Notes under the pieces: generated by a model
What the model saw: the letters and a program-made list of their open reading frames with translations, nothing else
Databases searched by the model: none
What the model was told of the DNA's origin: nothing
Translations under genes and position numbers: made by a program
Assembly: GCA_963580455.1 (NCBI GenBank)
Contig: OY756958.1
Location: 23,882,501-23,946,500, forward strand
DNA from: Euonymus europaeus
Lineage: Eukaryota > Streptophyta > Magnoliopsida > Celastrales > Celastraceae
Direction: 5' to 3'
Length of the DNA stretch: 64,000 nt
Part shown: piece after piece, positions 48,881 through 59,287 of the stretch
How the letters are laid out: each line of letters starts with the position of its first letter
Position numbering within the stretch: the stretch's first letter is position 1

Positions 48881-51800
48881 ATGGCATCCATAATCCGAAG
48901 CCTGAGCAAAAGGAACTCTGAAAGTTCTAGCTCTTCTCCTTCATCCCACGCATCGGTTATTTCTAGAAAAAACATGGAAGAGTTAGTTTTTTCTAATGTT
49001 GATGAAGTTTTAAACAAATGGACGATTCCAAAGGTCGAGCCATCCCAGGTTTATCACAAAGGATCTTTTTCTTTAAAAACTTCTTTTGTTGTAAAAACAG
49101 TGGAACATGCTAAAGGGATTCAATCTGAAAACGAGGTGATACCACTTTTGCCTTTAAAATTAATAGCAAAAGAAATTTTGAGAAAATATAATTATCTGCA
49201 CATAGGGTTAGTTCAAATTGCCCTAAAACCATTAACAAGAGAAGGTTTAAACACCTCCGTTTTGGCTTGCTTAAGAGATAGCAGGCATTATAATTTTGCA
49301 GATTCACTCTTAGGAATGGTAGAGACAAGCCTCTACAAAGGACCAGTCTATTTTGACTGTTATCCTAACCTGACCTTGTCCTTAGATGACCCTAATCTTG
49401 AGCATGCTTTACAACTCAATATAAAAACAAGCGGATATGATATGATGCCTGAATCCCGCAATATTAATGTGATTTATCGAATCTGTTTCAAAGCCATGAA
49501 TACTATGATCCCAAACGTAGTTGGGTTTTCAAAAAAGGGATCCACAACTTTATTTCAAGTTGATCATGCGAATGCTAATTTAGCAGTTCCTAGGTCCATT
49601 CAATGGAAAGATGTATCCATGCCCTCAAATTGGTTTTTGGAAGAAGTATCCACCTCTTCAACTAAACCAGTTGAGCCTCGAAAAATGGAACAAATTGTTG
49701 AACATGATAATGGAGACGTTGAGATCTTTTTCTCTTCTGATCGAAAATTAAGGGTAACCCCGTCAAGATCAGACCACAGGAAGATAAAATCTTTTTCTTC
49801 CCGACATAGCACATCTTCCATTCCAGACTCAGTTAAGGGTTTATCCTTATCTGCAAACAATATCCCTCATCCTGTTTATAAAACCCCATCAGCGCCATCT
49901 CCCTCAGAAGGAGGATCCAATGGATCCAATGAAGGCAACGAGCCAACACCATCTGAATTAGAATTTGATCCCAAAATTCCCGAGATCAACATGATCAAAG
50001 CACCTTTTGTTCCAGATTGCTCTTATTTGAGCAAAGAATTAATGGAACCCTATAACAAGCCCTTTCGTCAATGGTACGTTAAGAATTTTAACGAAGAAGA
50101 ATTAATATTCTTTCGAAAAACGTATTACGAAGAACTTAAGCTTATTGGTGAAAATCTGCCTTTCAAACAATGGTTCGTAATATATCAGGAACGAGAATCA
50201 ATCTCTGTCATTACTCAGCAACCCATGATCAAATGGAAGTTGGTATCTGGCAAAACAGTAGAGTCTATTCATCCACCTGCCAAGCATGTCTTCTTTAGTG
50301 ACATCGACGCTCAGCCTTTTATAAAACCATCAAAGACTGACCCTCTTTCTGGTGATATCCAGAGACAAGGTAATTTTACAAATATTCATTTAAAGACCAT
50401 TGCTGACCAACTAGACAGAATCGAGAACCATCTCTCGATTTCCGAGACTACCCCTTCAACTGTAAGGCCCATTCCTTCTCATCAAGAATTTCTTCAAAAA
50501 CAGAAAAAGGAAGAGAAGCCAACCATAGACCCTGTCGTAATAAAGCCACCTCAGCCAATTTCAGGAAATTATAAATTGGGCAATGAATACTCTGACGAGT
50601 TTTTAACCAAATTAATCTCTAAGGTTCAAAACCTTAAAATCTCTGACCCATCCACCTCTAAGCCATCTATAGCGGTCCTTAAACACAAGGCTTATTCCAG
50701 CCCATCCAGCTCAGATGATGAAATTGATTATGACTCTGATTTTGCAAAACTTCAAAATCAATTTCGTGATGGTCCCGATAATATCTCTCCCATACAGGGA
50801 CCTGTTAGCAAAGCTCCATCTCGAAACTATTATCCTCGAGCCACTCCTGCTGATTTGCTATTTGAAGAAAACTACATTAATGTCGCTAATCAGTACAGCA
50901 GTCGGACTCTTTACGAATGGAATATTGATGGTCAATCTGATTATCAAATTATTCAGACCTTACAAAACATCATGATGTTTTCTACTATTAGTAAAGCAAG
51001 CGGTAATACCGACACTCAAATTGCCCAGTTTATTACAGCGGGTTTTTCTGGACAACTTAAAGGCTGGTGGGATAATTATCTCTCTCAGGACCAACGAAAT
51101 GAAATATTAGGTGCAATAAAATCTGAGACAGGAGAGCCGGATTCGGTTTATACCTTAATCTGTACAGTCATCTATCATTTTCTAGGTGACTCTCATCTTT
51201 TGGGCGATAATAGCAAGGATCAACTTATGAACCTTCGCTGCCCCACTTTGACACATTTTAAATGGTATAAGGATGTTTTCCTTTCTCGCGTTCATCTCAG
51301 ACCAGATTCCAATCATGTTTTCTGGAAAGAAAGATTCCTTGCAGGTTTACCACCTTTATTCGCCACTAGAGTTCGAACCCGTCTCACTAATCTCAATGGT
51401 GGTGCTTATGATCTTTCATCTTACACTTTTGGAAAATTAATTTCTGAAGTTACTCGTGAAGGTCTTAATTTATGTAATGACATAAAATTGAGAAATCAGC
51501 TTAAAAAGCAACATCTCTCTGGCAAGAAAGAAATTGGACAATTTTGCAGTCAATTTGGTTATAATACCATTCTCCCTAAACCGGATTCAACTAAAAAATC
51601 CAAAAAACCTTTTAGAAAGGATTCTAATCGACGTTACAAGGCGCGACGTTATGATGAATCTACTCGTCCACCAGGCAAAACGACAAAGGAACGCAAGCCT
51701 TTTCCCAAATGGGGAACCAAGAAAGTCCGCACTAATAAAATGCGTGGCACGCGCCAACCTACGTGTTGGAAATGCGGCAAAACAGGACATTACCAAAATA

Positions 51801-54505
51801 CCTGTCGTGCTCAGACCAAGATTAATAGCCTTGCAATTTCTGAATCCGATAAAGCTGATCTTTTAAAAATTTTAGCTGAAGATTATTCATCTGATAAATC
51901 TGACTCTAGTAGTATTCTCTTATCAGATAATGATCATTCTTCTTCTCTTTCTGATAAAGACGACTGCGAATGCGACTATTATAAAGCTATCATTCAAATG
52001 AATGGTCTTTCTATTAACGTTCTCACTCAGCACGAGAGCTTCATTCTAGATCTTCTCGATTCCATTCCCGATCCCCAGGAGAAAAGGGAAGCACTCGAAA
52101 AACTTTTATCCATACAAAAGTCTGAGAAAAGACCCGACTCAAAGGTCGATCCAAAAGAAGTTGCCGTCTCCCCAGCTTATACTTTAAAAGAAGTATTCTC
52201 TAGGACCTCTGCTCCTAAACCTGTTACCATTCATGATTTAAAACATGAAGTAAATACACTAAAAGGAGAAGTAAAATCTCTGAGACAAAGGATAGAAATC
52301 CTAGAGTTGCAGGCCGAAGTTAATTACACTACCACACCTGCATCATCCTCCTTCAATTTTCCTTCTATAGACTCTGCGAATCCTCAGCAATCTACCCCAA
52401 GTTTTCATGAAACAGACCCACTCGAAGTTCAAGAAGGAAACCCCTGCATCGATAACCCGGATATAAAACAGAAGGGTTTGGCAATTATGAGTTCTGAAGA
52501 ATCAAAATCCGATCTTAATGAAGATTACCTTAACAAAATGATGGTAATTCAAGAAATCACCAATCGGCAATATTATGTTAAGGTAAATTTGGTTGTTAAT
52601 AATGAACTCAATATTTCTACTCTCGCCTTGATTGACTCAGGCGCTGATCGACATTGTGTACGTGAAGGGTTAATACCCTCCAAGTATTTTGAAAAAACAT
52701 CACAAGTATTAACTGCAGCAGATAAAAAGGAGCTTAAGATAAAATATAAACTATCTGATGCCTACGTCTGCCACGAACAGGTTTGTATTAAATTTGTGTT
52801 TATTCTGGTGAAAAACTTAAATTCCAATATTATACTAGGAAATCCATTCTTAGCATTATTAGAACCTTATCAGGTTGATAATGAGGGAATCCATGCAATC
52901 TTAAAAGGACAATCCGTAACTTTTAAGTTTGCCTTTCCCAAAAAAGTTGCATATATTAATCAGCTTCATAATTTTGCTTCCTTCAAACAACAACAGATTG
53001 CATTCATCAAGGAAGAGATCAATTCTATATCATTAGAAACACAGGTAAATCACCCCACCATGAGAGAGAAAATATCTTCTTTCTTAGTCAAACTTGAGCA
53101 TGAAGTATGCAGCGAAGTTCCTTCAGCTTTTTGGGAACGAAAGAAACATATGGTTAAACTACCATATGAGCCCGATTTCTGCGAAAAGAACATCCCGACC
53201 AAAGCGAGACCAATCCAAATGTCTAAGGAACTGGTCGAATATTGTCAAAAGGAAATCACTCAGCTTTTAGATAAAAAGCTAATTTGCAAGAGTTACTCTC
53301 CGTGGAGCTGTTCTGCTTTTTACGTATACAATGCAGCTGAAATAGAACGAGGAGCCCCAAGGTTAGTAATTAATTATAAACCCCTTAATAAGGTGTTACA
53401 ATGGATTAGATATCCTATCCCTAATAAGCGTGATTTACTGAATCGTCTTTATAAAGCAAATATCTTCTCTAAATTTGATCTTAAGAGCGGATTCTGGCAA
53501 ATCCAAATTGAAGAGAAGGATAGGTACAAAACAGCCTTCACTGTCCCGTTTGGCCACTATGAATGGAATGTTATGCCATTTGGGTTAAAAAATGCTCCCT
53601 CTGAATTCCAGAATGTCATGAATGATATTTTCAATTGCTTTGTTGATTTTATCATTGTTTATATAGATGATGTTCTTGTTTATTCCTATGATCTTTCACA
53701 ACATTGGAAACATCTACACATTTTTTATGAAACTATAAAAAAGAATGGACTTGTCTTATCTTTGAAAAAGATAAAATTATTTCAAACTAATGTCCGTTTT
53801 CTTGGACATAATATTACCCAGAGATCTATCATCCCTATTGACAGGGCCCTGAGTTTTGGAGATAAATTCCCTGATGAACTCAAAGACAGAACCCAATTAC
53901 AAAGGTTTCTTGGTTGCCTAAACTATGTTGCAGATTTTTATAAAAATCTTGCCAACGATTGCAAACCTCTTTTTGGCAGGCTAAAAAAGGAGCCTGACCC
54001 TTGGACTCATCAGTGTACTCAAGCAGTTAAGGCTATTAAATCTAGAATTAAATTAATTCCTTGCTTGTACATTCCTAATCCCGACTATCTAAAAATAGTC
54101 GAGACCGATGCATCTGAACAAGGGTATGGTGGTATTCTCAAACAAAAGACTCCTACAGGCAAAGAACAACTCGTCCGATTTACCTCTGGTTTATGGAAAC
54201 CAGCTCAAAAGAATTATTCCACCATTAAAAAGGAACTTTTATCAATTGTTCTTTGTATTACTAAATTTCAAGATGATTTATTAAATCAGAAATTTTTATT
54301 ACGAATTGACTGTAAAGCAGCCAAAGATGTCCTTGAAAAGGATGTTAAAAATCTGGCCTCTAAACAGATTTTTGCACGTTGGCAAGCGCTACTTGCAATT
54401 TTTGATTTCAATATTGAGTTTATTAAAGGAGAAACTAACAATTTGCCTGACTTCCTTACTCGTGAATATTTGCAGGGCAAATGGCCAGTTCCAGCCGAAC
54501 CATGA
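48881..54505 (+). CDS. Viral polyprotein ORF1 (movement, coat, protease, RT, RNase H), 1874 aa
   Basis: A single open frame without stops. Residues from about 40 to 240 fit the 30K-type movement protein. Then come a Ser/Pro-rich linker and, from about 670, a coat-protein/nucleocapsid-like region ending in a CCHC zinc knuckle (CWKCGKTGHYQNTC, 962-975). A coiled coil follows (about 1115-1148). The aspartic protease has IDSGAD (D1252). The reverse transcriptase has YIDD (1594-1597) and the RNase H has ETDAS (D1743). The start at 48881 is the first ATG, 155 bases after the primer site. Database annotation may call it a retrotransposon Gag-Pol, but there is no integrase. Intactness over 5.6 kb suggests a young or selectively kept copy. 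Function in the host is unknown. Confidence 0.9.
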   Translation: MASIIRSLSKRNSESSSSSPSSHASVISRKNMEELVFSNVDEVLNKWTIPKVEPSQVYHKGSFSLKTSFVVKTVEHAKGIQSENEVIPLLPLKLIAKEILRKYNYLHIGLVQIALKPLTREGLNTSVLACLRDSRHYNFADSLLGMVETSLYKGPVYFDCYPNLTLSLDDPNLEHALQLNIKTSGYDMMPESRNINVIYRICFKAMNTMIPNVVGFSKKGSTTLFQVDHANANLAVPRSIQWKDVSMPSNWFLEEVSTSSTKPVEPRKMEQIVEHDNGDVEIFFSSDRKLRVTPSRSDHRKIKSFSSRHSTSSIPDSVKGLSLSANNIPHPVYKTPSAPSPSEGGSNGSNEGNEPTPSELEFDPKIPEINMIKAPFVPDCSYLSKELMEPYNKPFRQWYVKNFNEEELIFFRKTYYEELKLIGENLPFKQWFVIYQERESISVITQQPMIKWKLVSGKTVESIHPPAKHVFFSDIDAQPFIKPSKTDPLSGDIQRQGNFTNIHLKTIADQLDRIENHLSISETTPSTVRPIPSHQEFLQKQKKEEKPTIDPVVIKPPQPISGNYKLGNEYSDEFLTKLISKVQNLKISDPSTSKPSIAVLKHKAYSSPSSSDDEIDYDSDFAKLQNQFRDGPDNISPIQGPVSKAPSRNYYPRATPADLLFEENYINVANQYSSRTLYEWNIDGQSDYQIIQTLQNIMMFSTISKASGNTDTQIAQFITAGFSGQLKGWWDNYLSQDQRNEILGAIKSETGEPDSVYTLICTVIYHFLGDSHLLGDNSKDQLMNLRCPTLTHFKWYKDVFLSRVHLRPDSNHVFWKERFLAGLPPLFATRVRTRLTNLNGGAYDLSSYTFGKLISEVTREGLNLCNDIKLRNQLKKQHLSGKKEIGQFCSQFGYNTILPKPDSTKKSKKPFRKDSNRRYKARRYDESTRPPGKTTKERKPFPKWGTKKVRTNKMRGTRQPTCWKCGKTGHYQNTCRAQTKINSLAISESDKADLLKILAEDYSSDKSDSSSILLSDNDHSSSLSDKDDCECDYYKAIIQMNGLSINVLTQHESFILDLLDSIPDPQEKREALEKLLSIQKSEKRPDSKVDPKEVAVSPAYTLKEVFSRTSAPKPVTIHDLKHEVNTLKGEVKSLRQRIEILELQAEVNYTTTPASSSFNFPSIDSANPQQSTPSFHETDPLEVQEGNPCIDNPDIKQKGLAIMSSEESKSDLNEDYLNKMMVIQEITNRQYYVKVNLVVNNELNISTLALIDSGADRHCVREGLIPSKYFEKTSQVLTAADKKELKIKYKLSDAYVCHEQVCIKFVFILVKNLNSNIILGNPFLALLEPYQVDNEGIHAILKGQSVTFKFAFPKKVAYINQLHNFASFKQQQIAFIKEEINSISLETQVNHPTMREKISSFLVKLEHEVCSEVPSAFWERKKHMVKLPYEPDFCEKNIPTKARPIQMSKELVEYCQKEITQLLDKKLICKSYSPWSCSAFYVYNAAEIERGAPRLVINYKPLNKVLQWIRYPIPNKRDLLNRLYKANIFSKFDLKSGFWQIQIEEKDRYKTAFTVPFGHYEWNVMPFGLKNAPSEFQNVMNDIFNCFVDFIIVYIDDVLVYSYDLSQHWKHLHIFYETIKKNGLVLSLKKIKLFQTNVRFLGHNITQRSIIPIDRALSFGDKFPDELKDRTQLQRFLGCLNYVADFYKNLANDCKPLFGRLKKEPDPWTHQCTQAVKAIKSRIKLIPCLYIPNPDYLKIVETDASEQGYGGILKQKTPTGKEQLVRFTSGLWKPAQKNYSTIKKELLSIVLCITKFQDDLLNQKFLLRIDCKAAKDVLEKDVKNLASKQIFARWQALLAIFDFNIEFIKGETNNLPDFLTREYLQGKWPVPAEP

Positions 54506-55647
54506 GAGGATGAAGAAGGTCTTTTAACAAAGATCTAAAGGGCAAAGGCCTTGAAAAGGTCAAAACCGAGTATATAAAGAAAGGGTTCTCTATTCCTATC
54601 ATCTGTGTTGAAAACACTGAATATGAGCAGTTTAAAAGCTGCCCACACTTATTGGCAATTCAATATATGCCTGATGATGAACATTTTCCTACTTACGGAA
54701 TCAAAAATAGGTTCTTTTATGAAAAGATTCTTGAAGAAACTGGTTCAGTAACCTTCCATCATTCTTTACGAGGTAATGGACCTCAAATAGCATATTCCAA
54801 AGCAATCCTAAAGAAAATCATATCCTTTGAGGACTTTGGTAGGGATCCAAACAAGAATAGACCTCTTATAGAGCGTCATGTCTCTTATAGATTTTATAAT
54901 TACTGGGACTATATTGATGCATGGTCCAAAGCATTCTTTTATCAAAATAATCTGGGTAAACACTCATGGTTCTTCCAAATCAGCGATGATTTTAAGGATC
55001 AATGTCCAAAATGGTTTCTCCTCTGGTGGGATCAAATTGGACCGGAAGATAATTTCCTTCCAGATGATTTATCTGAAATCTTCAAGTATTACTCATCGTT
55101 GTTAAAACAACATCCTAATTTCAAGAGTTATACTTTTGCTCGAACAGAGAAGTTATTTTACTTCCTTGTAGACTTCAAAATACCATGGATTTGGGCCTGG
55201 CAGTATGACCTGATAATATATGATAATTTCCCCACTCTGGTCCGCAAATTGAACCATCGATGGTGGGCTTCATTTGAATACCATAACATCTCCAAAGCCC
55301 AGGTCTTACGAAGTTTGGGGACGGCCCAAGATAGTCAATCCAAATCCAATCCTCAAGGAATTCTAGAAGGTCTCTATGATGAAAAAGACCTCCTTGAAAT
55401 TCTACTCAAATTAAAGGAAGAAATGCCACAAGTCTCTCAATCTGATCTCATCATAAAAGCTAAAAAGATGGCTTATCAAAAGAAACTTCATCCTAATGAT
55501 CCAGACGATCCAATAGAAGTTTCCTTGCAAGAAGATGAAGATGACAGAGACGCAATGTCAGAATCTGAAACGTCTGAATACAGTAACGATGGTACAATCC
55601 ATCTGGCATACATGATGGACCCAGCGACTATTAAAAAAGAAAAATGA
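54502..55647 (+). pseudogene. Viral ORF2, unknown function, broken near its start
   Basis: The ORF1 stop overlaps an ATG as ATGA (54502-54505), the usual arrangement for coupled translation in this family. In that second frame a TGA lies three codons later (54511-54513). After it the frame stays open to 55647 (378 codons). The next in-frame ATG is only at 54667, inside coding-like sequence, so the N-terminus is lost or made otherwise. The product is rich in Trp and aromatic residues (LGKHSWFFQ, PKWFLLWWDQ) and has an acidic C-terminus. It matches the type of second ORF found in florendoviruses, whose role is unknown. The break means this ORF is probably inactive in this copy. Confidence 0.7.
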
Positions 55648-55779
55648 TATGCCGTTATCCTTATCAGGAATCTTGTATATTTTTATCTTTTTTTGTCTGG
55701 TTCCACAAGGTCGGTATCATAAGTAATTAGGCGATGGGGCCCACTGTGTACCCGCATTTACTTTATACCCCTCCTTGGG

Positions 55780-55800
55780 TTTATTTAAGGAGACTTCCTC
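55780..55800 (+). promoter_or_regulatory. Putative viral pregenomic RNA promoter (TATA region)
   Basis: TTTATTTAAGG (55780-55790) sits downstream of ORF2. It is followed by a C/T-rich start region (GAGACTTCCTCC), as in 35S-type promoters of Caulimoviridae. The expected RNA would start near 55810-55820. Confidence 0.55.
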
Positions 55801-55992
55801 CTTATTGTATCGTGTGCTAAATTTTGGAATACAAGCTTTGGTTTGCCTTGGTATTCTCTCTTCCTTGATCTTTGCTTTTATTCTTCCATCTTTGTATATT
55901 CTCCAACACTAAGTATGCTCTGTACCTGCAACCTTGGTTGATCTGGTACATCAGAAATTTGTCTTTTTTCTTCCTTGGTTATTTCTTGTTCA

Positions 55993-56141
55993 TCCTTAAC
56001 GGCGCCACAAACGGACGGCTCTGCCGCCAGTGGTTATAAAGCCCAGAGGATTTCTCTGTTTATATAAATTGCTCGTCCTTAACGGCGCCACAAACGGACG
56101 GCTCTGCCGCCTGTGGTTATAAAGCCCAGAGGATTTCTCTG
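55993..56141 (+). repeat. Viral quasi-tandem repeat, 2 x 66 nt at 83-nt spacing
   Basis: Copies 55993-56058 and 56076-56141 differ at about one base. Each holds GGCGCCACAAACGG and the small hairpin CGGC-TCT-GCCG, then GTGGTTATAAAGCCCAGAG. They lie in the leader just after the promoter. Petuvirus insertions are known to carry quasi-tandem repeats, and the role here is unknown. Confidence 0.8.
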
Positions 56142-56186
56142 CTGTTATGAATTATATTCATGAATCGATATACTGTTGAAGAATGA

Positions 56187-56450
56187 TATTGGAAAGGTTG
56201 CTTAAAACAGATCAGATCTATTGACTCCTATCATTATTTCCCTGTTGAAACTGGTGATCTCGAATATTGCAATTTCTGGGAACCAATTTTAATTAAAAAA
56301 TTGGAAAAGTTATCTGCTCTCAATCATAACAACAATTCATCTCTAGTTCAGATATTTCTGACTAAACTTCAATTGCTTTATCAACGCAAATTTGAACTTG
56401 ATAACGAAGCCAGTATATCGGAAACAAGCACATCTCAGCACCGCTGGTGA
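56187..56450 (+). CDS. Coding-like viral leader frame ending at a splice donor (no ATG)
   Basis: A frame of 87 codons, open from just after a TGA at 56184, has no ATG. Its translation is protein-like: FWEPILIKKLEKLSA, a helical LVQIFLTKLQLLYQRK segment and an acidic end. The final codon overlaps a strong 5' splice site (CTG|GTGAGT at about 56446-56451). It may be an exon spliced to downstream viral ORFs, a frame started at a non-AUG codon, or a remnant of another viral gene. No family was recognised. Confidence 0.5.
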   Translation, partial: YWKGCLKQIRSIDSYHYFPVETGDLEYCNFWEPILIKKLEKLSALNHNNNSSLVQIFLTKLQLLYQRKFELDNEASISETSTSQHRW

Positions 56451-56632
56451 GTCTTCTACTCATCTGAGATCCAAGTGCTCCAGTACTGAGCCTTCATGAT
56501 AATTGACCTATATTGTTTCTGTCTGCTTTGCATATTGTTATATCGCGCTATTCCTGCACTTTTCTGGTTATACCATTCTTTTGTTATGCTACTTCTCTTT
56601 GTTGCTTCTGTTCTGTGTCTTTTGGTATCGAC

Positions 56633-57044
56633 TAGGTTTCCTTGAAAAAATAAAACGATAAATTAAAAAAATACTAAGTGTGGTCTACTGTATCTCCCAT
56701 ATTCCATGGCTCAAATGTGACCAGCTTGCTTTCACTGATTGAATCAATGATGCCTCTATTATATCTGTTGTTTGCTCTATAGATGTGTCGCGATCTAGTT
56801 GTGGTGGTTAAGTGTGTCAGACACTTACAGTTAATCTCAAAATATGATAAACAATTTGATTTCGAATCAAACGATTGTGCGAGATATAAAAAATATCTCA
56901 AATATCCTTGCAAACTTTGGATGCACTAAGAGTACGCTTACATAAATAAACAATAAAAACAAGAAATAAGATATAAAAACATAAACAAGGGAGTCTGTTT
57001 ATACTTCGTAGAGTTGATTTTTTATGAGTGTAAAAGGAGAGATT
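56633..57044. other. Host DNA between the viral right junction and the solo LTR
   Basis: About 410 bases of AT-rich host-like sequence with no gene. Confidence 0.5.
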
Positions 57045-57049
57045 TACAT

Positions 57050-59287
57050 TGTCAAGCCCCTCTCCCAGATAGGTGCAGATGAGCACCCATGAATCCCAGA
57101 GACGTGACCGGCAGGGAACTCCTCCGTTCCCCGAACCGGATTTACACCCCAAGCTACCCAAACACTACATAAGTAATCTCACATATATATGTCTCAACCA
57201 AATCCCAAATACTGCCATAATGGAATGTAACATACAAACCAGAGTCTACAGCGGAATATCACATAGATACGGAATACCGTACAAAACACAGATAGTACAG
57301 ACAGACAAACCATTCCCACCAGCTACATCACGCCTCACGCATCCCTGCGCTGATCATCCACTCCGGCTATCTCACCTGAAAACATGTGAATGAAAGGGAT
57401 GAGCTACAAAGCTCAGTAGGGATATAGAGGAATATCAATCATCAGAATAAACGGAAAGTAAAAACTCAAGAGGTAAGTGAAATGAACAGGAAACTCAAAT
57501 AGTGATACACTCCCGTATCACCGAACTCCAGTAAATCAGAGATAAAGTAAGAAAGTCTGTAAGATATAGAATACATACAGAGAAACCATAAGTGATACAC
57601 ATCACAACTCATCACAATCAGTCAATCCGTAGGGTAGATACCGAGTAGGCTCCACCACTACCATCCTCAAGTACAACTCTCAAATCAGTACTCAATCATA
57701 ATCCAACTCAAATCCATATCAACTCAAATCCGTATCAACACAAATCCGTATCAACTCATATCCACATAACAACAGAAAATCCTCCCCTGGACCCACCCTG
57801 ATCCCCGCAAGGTGTCTCCCAGTCCAGGTACTCCCCAGATTGGATGAGGATCGAGCCTACATCAGGTACTCGATAGCATCGCCTACATCGAAGAGCGTCC
57901 CCTAGGATGTACCTCACCTCAATCCGGTCTCCAGGTACGTACCCGATCGAAACCATCGATAAATCATCCAATAAGCTGGGTCGCCCGATGTGGGTCCCAC
58001 GCTCTACAAATCATCCCTCCATAATCTCACAAATCATAGAAGATCATCATAATGAAGTTCTATCCGGACTCTCGAGGATAAAACCAAACATCAGGAGGTG
58101 GGCCCCACCAATGGATATGCGCCCACAAAAGGATAAGTGGGCCCCACCAGGATAGTGGGCCCCACGAGAGGATAGGTGGGCCCCACCAGGATAGTGGGCC
58201 CCACAGGAGGATAAGTGGGCCCCACCAGGATAGTGGGCCCGCAAGAGACACAAAAATACTGTCAGTCGTACATATACCTCCAAAACAACCACATATAATC
58301 ATAACATATTGCAATTGCGGAAATAAATCAGATAAGAGTATAAACAGAGAAATTTCCAACCTCCGGGAATTTCACACCAATAGACAAATAGGAGTCCGTC
58401 GAATACGGAACCCCCGGAACCCCAAATAAGAACTAGGGCAGAATCCCTACCTGGAATGTCGACTAAGCTAATCCGTAATACGTCTGAAAACTCCAAATCA
58501 ACCTCCTGCATCAAAATACGAATACGTATACACGACAGTCAAAATACGGAAAAGTCAACCAAAAGTCAACCTAAAAGTCAACGGTCAAAGTCAACTCGGG
58601 TAAAATAGTCCACGGTCAAATAGTCAAACCGGGTCAACCCAGTCAAAACGGGTCAAACCCGAGTCAACGGGTCAACTCGGTCAAACCCGAGTCAACTCGC
58701 CGGAGCTGAGTCAACTCGGCCGGCCGGTCGCCGGAATCCATTTTTCCGGCGAATTTTCCGGTCACTCCTACATCAAAACGAAGCCCACAACAACAGAAAT
58801 CTAATGGTACCTGTCTCGTTCCAAAATTCCTACTGAATCAACCGGGATCGAGCTTTGAAATTTTGAAAAACCGAAACTTCTCCGGCCAATTCCGCCGTCT
58901 ACGGTGGTCCGATGGTGGTGATTCTACTTGGGTTTTGCTCCTCTCTTCACGAGCTTCGATTTGACACCTTACTTGCTCCGATCGGACCACAAACGAACAA
59001 CTTCTTCTCTCTCTCTCTCTCCTCCCCCCTCTCTCTCTCTCCTTCGGCCAAATCTGCCGGAAAAACCAGAAAAATCTGGGTTATCCCAGATTTTTGGTGA
59101 AAATTACCGTTTTGCCCCTTATTCCCAAATAACACTTAAACTTCTATAATCCATAACAAATCCAATTCAACTCCGATTTAGCTGATTCTTGCGTCAATAT
59201 TTTTCTAAAAATATGTAGTATTTATTAAAAATATTAAATTTGAAAAATTATTATATTTTTTTAAAATTTTGGGTTCGGGATATTACA
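57050..59287 (-). mobile_element. Ty3/gypsy-like solo LTR, 2238 bp, with TACAT target duplication
   Basis: On the minus strand it starts TGTAATATCCCGAACCC and ends GGGGCTTGACA, so it has TG...CA ends. TACAT flanks both sides exactly (57045-57049 and 59288-59292). There is no internal region and no gag-pol, so unequal recombination left one LTR. GTCAAC-rich sequence (about 58545-58720) and a GATGAGCTACAAAGCTCAGTAGG-type block near 57398 are typical of large gypsy LTRs. The lineage cannot be fixed. Confidence 0.85.
58131..58245. repeat. 39-bp minisatellite inside the solo LTR
   Basis: Three units of 39 bp start at 58131, 58170 and 58209, each with GTGGGCCCCACCAGGATAG. Open frames across it (GGAHYPGGAHLS-type) are repeat artefacts. 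Confidence 0.85.

Larger units (their letters stand above)
48714..56632 (+). mobile_element. Endogenous pararetrovirus (Caulimoviridae, florendovirus/petuvirus-like), about 7.9 kb
   Basis: A full genome-length viral unit runs from one primer-binding site (TGGTATCGAAGCC, 48714-48726) to a second partial one (TGGTATCGA, 56623-56631). Only about ten bases are shared at the ends. This is the shape expected if a linear DNA form opened at the minus-strand start joined the chromosome. The order is leader end, polyprotein ORF1, ORF2, pregenomic promoter, repeats and leader. There is no integrase, and no LTRs bound the unit. ORF1 carries movement, coat, protease, RT and RNase H domains in one frame, and a downstream ORF2 of unknown role exists. 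That architecture matches florendoviruses, and petuviruses are the alternative. It is an old viral copy, not an active virus claim. Confidence 0.85.

Noticed and set aside
48881..55647. LTR retrotransposon (gypsy) as the source of the large polyprotein
   Set aside because: There is a movement-protein region at the N-terminus, no integrase after RNase H, no LTRs around the unit, and a second ORF plus 35S-type promoter downstream.
58131..58245. CRISPR-like regular repeat
   Set aside because: Units are contiguous without unique spacers, and the genome is a plant.
58047..58359. Overlapping frames with repeated GGAHYPGGAHLS-type sequence
   Set aside because: They are translations of the 39-bp minisatellite within the solo LTR.
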